DNA of 64,000 nucleotides, from positions 861,940 to 925,939 of the forward strand of contig JBAMDO010000576.1 in NCBI GenBank assembly GCA_037074765.1. The letters run 5' to 3'. Shown one piece after another: positions 51,601 through 62,139 of this stretch (position 1 is the stretch's first letter; the number at the start of each line of letters is the position of its first letter). Under the pieces are notes generated by a model, which was given only the letters and a program-made list of their open reading frames with translations, was not told where the DNA came from and made no database searches. The stretch comes from Mansonella perstans (taxonomy: Eukaryota; Nematoda; Chromadorea; Rhabditida; Onchocercidae). A program made the position numbers and the translations under genes.

Positions 51601-52313
51601 ATTTTTTTAATCATTGAAATATAAATACCTGCCTATTTTAGGTAGTTGGTTTACGGCAACATCATTGCCGTACTTGTGGTAATGCTATATGCGCGAAATG
51701 CTGCGCCAATACGACGAGGTATCCACCAATGGGTTATGAATTACCGGTTAGGATATGTAACGCTTGCCATTCTCGAATGCAACAGTTTCCGGATCAGTTC
51801 GAGTGAGTTTATTGAATAAAATTGCCAAAATACTGCTTAAAAGTTCTAGTTGAGATTTCATGTGATAGGTTGACTTTTGAGTTTCATTTCGACTATTGAG
51901 AATTATCTGTTTGAGCTTTTGATCCTTGAGCTTTCTATCGATCATTCCGTAAAATTGATTGTACTTCTATTTGGAATCGTGATGTTAACAATGATGCCTT
52001 ATTCACTTTTTGTTAGTGTGTAATAGACACAGTGCATCGGAGCTTTTTTTTTAACATAACTTGCTAGCACTTTATCCATTCGTAATCGCTCTGCTCGTCT
52101 AATTTTTGCAAGTTCCTTTTTTTTTAAACTTTTCTTGTTCCTTTGCATTTTTTAGAAAGCCCTTTTTTCATTTCCAGTCTTACCTCGCTGGCTGTCATTT
52201 CGGAACTACGCCAAGGTATTATGTGTATGCATTTGCAAGAATCGACAGGTCGCCTTGTTACAGCTGGTTCTGATAGGATTTTGATGATTTGGGATGTAAA
52301 GCAGCTGGTCTAA
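48631..52313 (+). CDS. WDFY2: WD repeat and FYVE domain protein (WDFY2/WDFY1 type)
   Basis: WDFY1/2 proteins bind PI3P on early endosomes through their FYVE finger and act as scaffolds. Eight exons join in phase to give 411 residues (human WDFY2 is about 400): 48631-48697, 48905-49106, 49365-49567, 50253-50402, 50783-50900, 51299-51497, 51642-51802 and 52178-52313. WD repeats fill residues ~20-285 (TISEDRSLRIYLKRD, FSCSKDKTMVWHCSE, FSAGADHLVIMWDIGGKKG). The family's insertion of FYVE before the last WD repeat is kept. FYVE (~290-365) shows the linker PFFWNFREMWDKK, the basic patch RQHHCRTCG, paired Cys ligands and PVRICNACH. A final WD repeat (TAGSDRILMIWDV) closes the propeller. The start MAAVINARPNTLTR parallels the family's N-terminus. 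Confidence 0.95.
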
Positions 52314-53565
52314 ACAGAAGCAAGCAAGAATGCGTTCATCTTCTCCAAGCGCCTCTCCTTCAATGTTTCTAAAAAACATTGAAAGTCTCTCGTTTTTCCA
52401 TCATACACTGTAGCATTTTGATGATTCAAGTGGTATAATAGGAAAAATAATTCCCAGAAATTCTGCTTATATTTAAAAAAAAGCTGTATAAAACAGACTT
52501 CGACAGAGGTTCAGTTTTTCATGGTTGAAACAATCTACCTCAGTTTACTATCTCTGAAGCTGATTTCAACGTTAGATTTCCATTGGTTGATTTGGAACTA
52601 CAATTTGATAACGGAAGATTGAGAGGTCAAGAATATTGATTGTGTCTCTTGACTGTTTCGAATTTAAAATATTCTTTGAAGGCAATACATGAAGTGATTT
52701 TGCAAAACTTATTAAGCTTTCAAAATATTAGAATTCGAGAAATTGCGACTGCTGTCTTCCCGCTGCACTCCTTTGCACCTGTGATATCAAATGCTGGCAA
52801 TATATACTTTTTTAATTTTATTTTTCATTTTGCTATGTTATCCACTATCAAATTACAAAACAAACTTTGTAAATATCACATCTCTTTGTTCCAAATATGC
52901 ATCTTATATTTTAGTTGAAAATAGTAGTCAACTTCCTCATTTCGACTGCCGAAAAATAAAAAATATTTGAAATTTTATGTTTAAATTTGACTAAATCTGC
53001 TTACAATGATTAATTGTATGCATTATCTGATACGGAATAAGAGATTAATCAGCCGGTTTCTCATCTCGGATACTGGTACAATTCATAACAATAGCAACTC
53101 GATAATCTTGGTACTATACATCGAGTAGAGATTAAAATCCAGTCCACTTTGCATAAACCATACAGAATTCTGGATTTCTGCAAAACAGTTTTTGATTTTC
53201 GGACTTGGATCTCTTCGAATCACTTATTGGCATGTTCATCTATAAACTACAAGGGGAAACATCTTCACTTAGTGTATTTTGAAACCTTCACGAATACAGA
53301 GATAATTATGTTTTTCTTCATCTATAACTTTCTATCCGGTTCATTTACACATGAACATACCGAGAAGTAATGCTTAGTTCGGTTTGTAGAGATAGAAGAA
53401 TGCAGGTATAAACATGATTGGATTTTAAGGCAGTAGACTAGATTATAAAGTGCACTCATTTTATATTGATAGCATTAAAATACGCATACAAATGAAAATG
53501 AAATCATGAAAAGTTCGATACTGACCCACATCCTGTGGAATGGAAAAAAAGGATCGGTTTTTTTA
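52314..53565. other. Convergent intergenic region
   Basis: It lies between the WDFY2 stop (plus) and the TOE1 stop (minus). An AATAAA occurs at 52955. Open frames here (e.g. 52640-52918) have no splice context or similarity. No gene is seen. Confidence 0.5.
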
Positions 53566-56500
53566 TTATTGGATCCGCAGTTGTACTCTGCGATTTCGTT
53601 CACGTTCAATTTCGATCCATTTTTTTGCATGATCATATGCTGCTTTGGTATAATCACTTTTATGAAGTACCAATGGTGCCATCTTGCCTGGCAAGGCCAT
53701 TCGATTGCCTGAAATGCAACTCTATTTAGAACACCCGATTCATCGAAAAGACTTATCAAAAACCTGATTGATAGCTCTGAAAAAAATATCAATACATCCA
53801 AACACAACAAAACATTACTTAATCACCGGACAATTTTCTATTTTTTTTCTATTACTATAAAACTGAAATCTGACTAAAAAAAAAAAGTTTTCTGTAAAAT
53901 ATTTACCACATTTTGCGTCAAAGTTCCCGGCTCGCAAAAGACTCATACGCTGCATAAAAATTACTGCAAACCCAGTCATAAATGAGTCCACGCCAGCACG
54001 ATGGCAACCTAAAACGAATTGGAACTTTCAGATAGTAATGAATTCTTCAAATCTTTCAAGATTTCAGTTTTTTAAGCTTTTAGAACATTTTAATCCACGA
54101 TTTAAAATACTAAAGTAAATTAAAACATGCATTTCTTGACTAACTTAGGCGAGCGAACCAAATCATTTCGCTTCTACATTAGACTGCAGTGAATTTAAGA
54201 GGAAAAAGTAATTGAGTAAGATAACAAAACATGGACAAGCCAAGGTAAGTGTGTACAATCACATTAACTTCTGGGTAGAAAGCAATCAATCGGCAACATA
54301 AAGTTAATAAAAAAGTGAGTTTAATAAGTAATAAACAAATAATAATGACTTAAAGGAAATGAACTTTTGAAAGTATTTGAGCGGTGAAGAAAAATGTCGT
54401 TTAAATATAATCAAACCTGTAACTGACTGCAATACATTAGTTGCCCGAGCTTGATTAACTGATATTTTCTTAATTTCGTCTTGTTTTAAAATATCAACTG
54501 AAACTGAATCCTTCTTAGAGGTTCTTTCTTTAGTGTTTGCTGAAACCAAAACCTTATCCTTCTGACTATCAAGCGATTTTGACTCAGAAAATTTCGACTC
54601 ATAATCGTATCTTCTTTTTCGCCTTTCACGAACCTGAGAGTAACGTATGGTAATAGAACTTATCACAATCTGCCATTAGAATCAACAGTCTTCATGAAAC
54701 AAACCGGAATAGTGCAGAAAATAATTCTTTCCACGCAATACAACTGATTCTAGATTACTTTTAAAACTTGAAGAAAAAAACATTTGCATATGGCACAAAA
54801 ACTTAAATAAAAAGTCATATCAGCATGACTTACCCTTTCTTGCCTTTGCTTCTCTATGTTCAACAAGATATCAACGTCATGTACATACGAACAATTTCTG
54901 GCGCGACAAAACCCATAGTTCTATAAAGTATCATTTTTGTGTAATCTGATTGAACCCACGTTGGCTCCACTTTTTAAAAATGCTGACCTAATACCTCATT
55001 CACTGTTATTTTAACTGCAGAAAAAAGATGTGTAAAAATGCATAGGAATGAACGAACACCCTTAAAATTCATTTATATTACAGTAAGTACCATTCTAAAC
55101 ACCCTAGGTATCTGCAATTTAAAACATTTTCCATCAAAAACTATACAACAAATATTTTGTTAAACTACGACTTTACTCATTTAAACAAACTTCCGCAGCA
55201 GTCAATTCTTAAGTATTTTGTAGTTTCAAAGATAAAAACTTTGCAGCCGAAGAATACATATCCTTCTCATTATTATAGTTATAATCTTTTTGTTCAAAAA
55301 TATGTGCTACTTCTGGCATGTTATGAAAGGTATATTGTGAATTATCAAGGTTGCAGAAAACATCAATACTACTTTTATAAAAAATCACTGATAAGGAAAT
55401 TGAAAAACTCACCGCATATTGCTTGCAAAGTGAATTCTTTTGTTCATCACTAACAGGACAGCGCTGTGCAGAAATATCGAAATCATTGGGCAATTTACAG
55501 TCGACTATATCAACAGTATTTTTCAACTGCGTTTCTGCAGGTGTATAATCGAATTCAATGCTCACATACAGTCGATTACATGCTTGTTCAACTGCGTTTT
55601 CACGTTGACTGCAATTTGAGATATTTAAACCAGCTATTTTTGCACTGTTATCAGCATACTTCTACATCAAAGCAACAAAAGAATGATTTCATACAAACAG
55701 TGGCCTGCCTTTATTTAGGAAAAGATAAACATAACTTTAGACAGTACCATTTTCTGAAAACGTATTCTAGAAAGGATGCTTTAAATCGAGTGATATATTC
55801 CGCAATATATTTCGAATCATAAAAACCAGGAATGCCCTCCGGTAACAGAAACCAGTCAGAAACAGTAACTATGAATTCACTGAACAGTTTCGGTAGAACA
55901 CCGTAGAAATGCTGATAAATGAATATCAAATCGATAAGTCCATTATGGAATGTAATCGGAACAGCAGTACACAGCACTTCATGCCATAATGTCTTCATTG
56001 TATTTCCCTGAAAGATTTCATAAAGAGAGTCAAGTAAGGCACTGGAATAATTATGTTCTTTTCGGTTAAATAGATAAGAATTCTTTTTTCCCAAAATGAC
56101 TGAAACCCACTTCGAAATTCAATTAAATATTCGCTTCCAATGTTCGGACAAGAGCTGCTTAGAAATCTATTTACCTCTTCAATATTACTGTCATATGGAA
56201 TGCCTAAACTGATCCATCGATTAAAATCGAATTTATGTCTCGATAGAAACTGAAGCCCATCTGCTTCAACGATAAATGGTACGGTGCATAATGTAAGGAT
56301 ATTGAAAACCTAAAACAAATTAATCAAATATCGACTTCAAATTACTCAAACTTAATATATCAGTGCGAAATCAGCTGATGGTAAACATTACTTTCACATT
56401 CTACTACATTATAACTTTAGAATGTTACGAAAGAAAAGATATTTCTTATTTTAAAGCATAAATGATATCAAAAATTGTTCTCATCTAAGTTAAGAATGCA

Positions 56501-57600
56501 AAATATAGCTGAAGGCCGAACCTGACATTTATATTTGAGCTTCTTCTTTGCATCTGTTTCTTTCTTACTTACTAATTGAAATGTTGTAATACCAACAGAA
56601 AGTACCGAACGAGACTGAGCACTCTGCCGGATAACATCATATCGTTCTTCCAACGATTTTGCTAACCATCCTTTTTGCATTCCCAAACCACTAAGTTCCT
56701 GAAAAAAAAAAAAAAAAATCAGTAAAAAAAGTTTCTCTTTCCATAGATTAGAATATCCTATTAGTAATAACAGTTATGCATTCTTAATGCAAGTAAATCT
56801 GATTTAAAATGTGAACTATCTTTCTGAAGAGAGCTTAAAGCAGCTCGAAATACAAGAAATGAAAAATAAGCAACAATTAAATAAGTTATGCAATTGTTTA
56901 AAAGAAAATCAAAAAAAAAATATGTTATTATTCAATGATATCTCATTGTGAATGATAATTTCATTTTATAATATGTAGTTAAAGTAATCAATCTTCAAGG
57001 ATTAACATTCCTCCTTCTAATAACCTCAAAATTTCGAGACTGAATGATAAGCTAAGCTTACAATATAGTATCATTTGGAATCTATTAGATTATTAATCCT
57101 AACAGAAATCTTATCACTATCATTATTTCATTACTACTAGTCGAGAAGATTGTGCAACAAATCTATGAATATCATATATCGCATTTTTTATATTATCGTT
57201 TCATTAAGTTTTTGACCGAAACTTCAGAATCGAACAAAGTTACTTTTTTAATATATGACCTCTACCATTTGTTACTAAGGGAAATTTATACTCTGTCAAA
57301 ACTGAAAACCGATTTTTTCCATTTCATTTTATAAATTTCAGAAAGATCATTAAATTGTAGTACTAAATGTTTATTGTAACAATAAATCAAGAAATATAAA
57401 TGGCATACTAAATCGAGCGATATAAATGAAGCATTTCGAATTGAAAATAGAAGATAAGGCCATGTAAGATTCAGATTCTCCTTATTCACTTCAATCACCA
57501 CAATGTTCGATAGACAACCTTTACGACTTCGGAAATTGCTTTTGGACAATGATGTCAAACAGCATCCATTTTCAGCAGTAGGACGTGTAATCTCACACAT
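53566..57600 (-). CDS. TOE1: TOE1-type 3' exonuclease with CCCH zinc finger
   Basis: TOE1 is a nuclear/Cajal-body DEDD-family 3' exonuclease that trims tails of small nuclear RNAs. Nine exons on the minus strand give about 515 residues (human 510): 57600-57409, 56698-56522, 56309-56175, 56007-55762, 55661-55413, 54920-54834, 54633-54417, 54008-53907 and 53708-53566. Catalytic acids visible are D63 and E65 (SLDLELSGLG, across an exon junction), D194 (FHNGLIDLIFIYQHFYG) and D232 (GFYDSKYIAEY). The CCCH finger is C329-x8-C338-x4-C343-x3-H347. A basic stretch follows (RERRKRRYDYE), then the C-terminal family signature CHRAGVDSFMTGF and GNRMALPGK. The exon 4 donor is odd: the conserved VFRK after LEY lies beyond the only phase-compatible GT (TAC/GTTTTC). 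An acceptor at 57624 just upstream of the start suggests a 5' UTR exon or a trans-splice site. Confidence 0.93.
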
Positions 57601-59564
57601 ATCTTTTGTTAACCAATCATCCTGAAATCAATACATGTAAGACTGGGAGAAGTATCAAGTCGTTACCGTCTAAAGGATTATGATACGAATACAGTGTAGT
57701 CAGAAATGGAAGATAACGATAGATGACGTGATTTTCCACATACTATTGATATTAGAAGAATTAAGAATAGAAGATTTTTCACACTACTCGAATTACTGCT
57801 AAGCGCCATTTCCCCCCAGATATCGATAATACTAGAATTGAGATTTCGTTATTTAATTAATTGGTATACATTGAAGATATACTGTATCACCTTATACGAA
57901 AACATTCAGGACAAAATTTGAAATATGATAGAAGGAAAGAAACGAAACGACGAGAGACGTAATCGAGTCGTTTTCCACGCAAATATCAAATATGTAATGA
58001 AATAGTGAATATGTCGCAAATATCAAATATGTAATAAAGTATGGAATATGTGCACGTCGGAAAACAATTGTTGCTACTATTCTACTCTACTGATTCAGAT
58101 TGCAAATGAAATAATAATGAGGTCAGAGTTTACGATAATCGATGTTTGAGCATGGTACTTTAAAATGAAAACTTTATGATCAAAATATCGCAGTATTACA
58201 ACTTTATGATTACAACATATGTGATGAACAATTTTCTTAGATTGAGTAAATACAACTGGGTAATAATAAATTAGTAAGCTAGCAAGGATTACAGTTCTTA
58301 ACTTATCACCAGTATCAAGCACCTAAAAGCATCTATTATTAGAGTATAACAGTTAGTGCAACGTTAGAGACAATAACTTTCATCACTTTGAATTGAACCG
58401 AAATTGTCTATCTGTGGTGACGTACATCGGTGGTGACGTACACTATCGGTGGTAACGTACACTTCGGGCTTTCTATTCAACGTCAATTTCAAAAAAGTAA
58501 CAACAATTTTACCAGTAACACATAGTTTGCTTTTCACGACGCATAATCATTGTACACTAACATATGTATTACTTTTGCAATTAATTTCATAAATTTTAAT
58601 GCAAATTTAAAAAAAATATGAAAATTGCCATTTATAATTACTGAAACTTTGAATAGGATTAAAAAGTAAAACATGCAAAAATTATTACATATAATAAAAA
58701 TGTTGAAGAATAATAATACAGCGTAATACAATTCTTGCATTCTGTGGAATAACTTACTACATCTGAAGCAGTATCTGAAGTTCCGGATATTCACTCCAAA
58801 TTTCATCTGCATAAGACATTAGCTGTCAGTAGCAATTCTGCAGGTAAAAAAGTGATATAACAAAAAAAATCTCTCAATTTCTTCAGTTACTGGTAAAATG
58901 ATACATTTCACAACTGGTGTAGGTATATAAGATAACGATCAAATATGATGTATTATTTCTTAATTTTAAAGCATTTATTTATGATATTTTAAGCAATAGC
59001 ATCCTTCTCATAAGAGTACTTCAGAATATACCTTCTTTTTAAAATAAAGCAATTGCTTTTACTATCTTAAGCATAAAAACGAAAATTTTTGGTATCCTTT
59101 AGATGATATATCATTTTATAGCAAGACAAGATATGAGAAAAGTAATTAACCTAGTAATCATTTCAGGACATTCTTTATCAAACTATTACTTGTTCAGTAA
59201 AAATAGTGAAGAAAAAAAAAATTTTAATGGAAAAAAAATTCAGGATACTGTTAAGTTATGAAACTTCAAACTTTATCAAGAAGCTATCATATCTCGTCTG
59301 ATACGTTACTATCAATTTTATTTTTCTACAATAAAATGACTTACGTTAAAACAGCAATAATATTTTGTTACTAATTTTGAATATTGAAAATGATACGATT
59401 TAAAAGCAACTCATAAATAAAATATTGAATTTTATGAAGATCACATATTTTGTTGCTTTCTAAACTTATTGATTATTGGCAAAGTTATTTATCATTTAAC
59501 ATTGCTGTCCATCCATTACTTCACCAAATATCGCGGTCATCAAAGTGTACTTCTTCTCTAAACA
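57601..59564. other. Region between TRIC and TOE1
   Basis: It contains a TTGATTTCAG acceptor at 57624 just before the TOE1 start and a minus-strand open block 58802-58743, beginning MSYADEIWSEYPELQILLQ with a GTAAGT donor, that cannot be joined in frame to TOE1. It also has a threefold GTACGTCACC repeat at 58415-58463. Another open minus-strand block after a TTTTAG acceptor (58321) is unassigned. The rest is AT-rich. Confidence 0.4.
58415..58463 (-). promoter_or_regulatory. Triple repeat with CRE-like TACGTCA sites (tentative)
   Basis: Three 16-19 bp units carry TGGTGACGTAC twice and TGGTAACGTAC once on the plus strand. On the minus strand, upstream of TOE1, they read GTACGTCACC. TACGTCA is a variant of the CREB/ATF half site. 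The position about 0.8 kb upstream of the TOE1 start is suggestive only. Confidence 0.25.
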
Positions 59565-62139
59565 TCATTGTTCTTTCTTTGCTTCTGTAGGTAAAGCTCC
59601 ATTTTCTGCTCTTTGACCAACTGCTCTTCTTTCTCGACTAGCCAACATTGCTCTTTAAATTAGTGACAGTAAATTTGAAAGAAAATAAATAGAAATGAAG
59701 AAATACTACGACAATAAAATATAATCAAAGAAACAATGAAAAAATTTTAATTTAAAAAATACTTTTGTTTTTAAAATATTTAAAATATTTTTAAAACATT
59801 CAATTTCATCACATCAAAATTAATTATTTAAAGTTAACAGAAGTGACTAACCGAGACATTGCATCCCAAATACCGCCCATAAATATAGCACAGAAAAGAT
59901 TCTCAAAAGGTGCAAATGGATCCTGAACATTTAGCAATACGGCGCTCAACTTGAAATAAACGAAGAAGCCAACAATACCCTATAAAAAAAAAGTGTGTAC
60001 TTGCATGATATTTTTTTAAAATGTAATTTTAAAAAATTTAAAAAAAAAAAGTAATTTTAAAAAATCTTTTTGAAAAGGCTTAAATCACAAAGATCAGAAA
60101 TTGCTTTCATAAGAGAATATAGCGGTGTAATGAGATCTTAATATAAAATCAAATTAAAAATTTGAAATTTAGAATATAAAATATTAGTGATAAATTTTTG
60201 TATACAACATAAAATATTTTTGACTGTTCAACGAACCAAATAAATGACATCGTGAGGAGCGGAAATGTATCGGGAATGCCTGTCAAATACAAGAATCACC
60301 GATGCAACGCAACAAGCTTTAGTTGAAAAGGTTGGTCGAAGTACCTCATTATGCGTTGGTACCCATACACCTCTCACAAACTAAAATTTTAATTTTGAAT
60401 CGAAATTTAGAATATCATAAGTAAGAGATATAGAGGTCGATATAAGCTTGGAAGAAGGAAATGAAGAAAAACTAGTAAAATCACTTTTTACTAATTGGAA
60501 CTGTAAGGGTGATCACTTTTTTGTTGCTTCCCGAAATAGCAGCATAATTATAATTATCGTTGTAACAACGAAATGCCTACTGTCGGCAAAAAAATCTTAC
60601 AATACATCTAAAGGAATAATTAAGCCAACGTAATAACAACTTTAACCATGTTTTTGATAAATAACGATGATCGCACTACTAGACTTATCATCAAACAAAC
60701 AACGATGTAATAAATATATCACTGAATAAGAATTTCAGAAATTTACCTGTTCCAGCGTTCGCAAGATTCCAGAACCGGCTCCTTTCGCTGTTCCTATGAG
60801 GATATGCACAAGATAAGAACTTGGGTACAACTTTGATGCATATAACACACCATGTGCGATCTGTTAAAGAACATGCGATTACAAGCTAGAAGTTTCAAAT
60901 TTAAAGAAAATACAATGTCACCAATGTGTTTCTTTCATTGAACCTTTAAAAAAATCTAAATTTAAAATAACTTTTGGAAAGATCTATGCAGAAATGTACA
61001 AAGAAAAAGACCTTAGATGCTCTTCGAACTTCTTTCAATACGCACAGAACAACTTTGACCGGTAGAAGCTTTGATATTTTATAAACTACATCGAATGGGG
61101 AATAAAATACGAAATACCAAACGATAGTAGCCTGAAAAGTATAAGTTTATCAACTAACTACTTGAACTATTTAACATTATCAATATTTGACACAAGAATA
61201 CACGATTACAAATGATAAGTTGGTGCAACAGGTGATAAACTCAAAATGTTTTTGATCGAGATAACCACAAAATAAAGTATAATCAATCCTTCAACGTCCA
61301 TCAACAATTAAAAATTCAGCGAAATATCTTTGAATGGTTATGCAGTGCTTTAAACTGAAGAGCATAACTTCATAAAACTTTTTTTTTTTACTTAAATATA
61401 AGTTATAAAGTAAGTAACCAGCAAAATGTCATCGTGTCGTTTAAAAGGTGCAATGACTGGTTCTCCCAAAAGGAAATTAGCGAAAATGCTGCCCGCGAAG
61501 CACATTAGCATCGATGAAAGCCAACAACTTAGCGGATGTTTCCGCGAAAACAGTGACGCACCAGTCGCTAAATCATCCCGAACTGATATTGTCATCTTGA
61601 AATAAACATTTAAATTAAATACTGCAAAAAATATAAATGACCTTACAGCACCTTCTTTTCTTTCTGTCCTTACAATATTTAAGTTTACTGCTAATTATAC
61701 AATGTTTGCTTCTATTACTACATAGACAACGTAAATACCTGCCTGATTCTTCTGCACTTTCTAAATAACATATTGTTAAATGTCATCACACATGACAAAA
61801 TGACAGAGGAAAATGTTAAAAGCACTTGAAAATTTTACTTTAACTGATTTAGTGTAAGCCAAAACAATGCACTCATATAATATGTTGTTTGAATCTATTA
61901 ACTCAAAGAAAAAATTAAATTAGTGTAATGAATAAAAACAAAATAATCTGTGATTCATCTCATTTTTTTAATCCTATCTTATTAAGATTGTAAAGAGATC
62001 TTAAAAAAGCATCTACAATAGAAATAGAATCACTAACAAGTATATAATGCGCCAGATCAAAGTATGGATACATTTTAAGGCGTTGTATACGACCAGCTGC
62101 ATTTGTAAGGATTTCCTGATCTAACTTGATATAATCCAT
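59565..62139 (-). CDS. TMEM38: Trimeric intracellular cation channel (TRIC/TMEM38 family)
   Basis: TRIC channels carry counter-ion (K+) current across the ER/SR membrane to support Ca2+ release. Seven exons join in phase on the minus strand to give about 290 residues, the usual length for nematode TRICs: 62139-62038, 61595-61419, 61131-61012, 60860-60747, 60380-60237, 59979-59852 and 59652-59565. Family hallmarks in order are LKMYPYFDLAHYIL, SRKHPLSCWLSSML, NFLLGEPVIAPFK, IVWYFVFYSPFDVVYK, the PIP2-binding KEVRRASK (residues 126-133), GTAKGAGSGILRTLEQ, RGVWVPTHNEVLRPTFSTK and FENLFCAIFMGG. The tail is basic and ends AKKEQ. Start at the first in-frame ATG (62139). The last exon uses an unusual AAG acceptor (TTTAAAG). 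The gene lies upstream of TOE1 on the same strand. Confidence 0.95.

Noticed and set aside
52640..52918. 92-codon plus-strand ORF after WDFY2
   Set aside because: It lies in the probable 3' UTR/intergenic region, with no splice signals, no similarity and AT-rich codons.
53475..53810. 111-codon minus-strand ORF as last exon of TOE1
   Set aside because: The exon starting at 53708 in another frame gives the conserved TOE1 C-terminus (GNRMALPGK) and keeps phase; the longer ORF is a shadow.
58743..58802. MSYADEIWSEYPELQ block as first exon of TOE1
   Set aside because: Every visible donor creates a stop when joined to the acceptors at 57624 or 58321.
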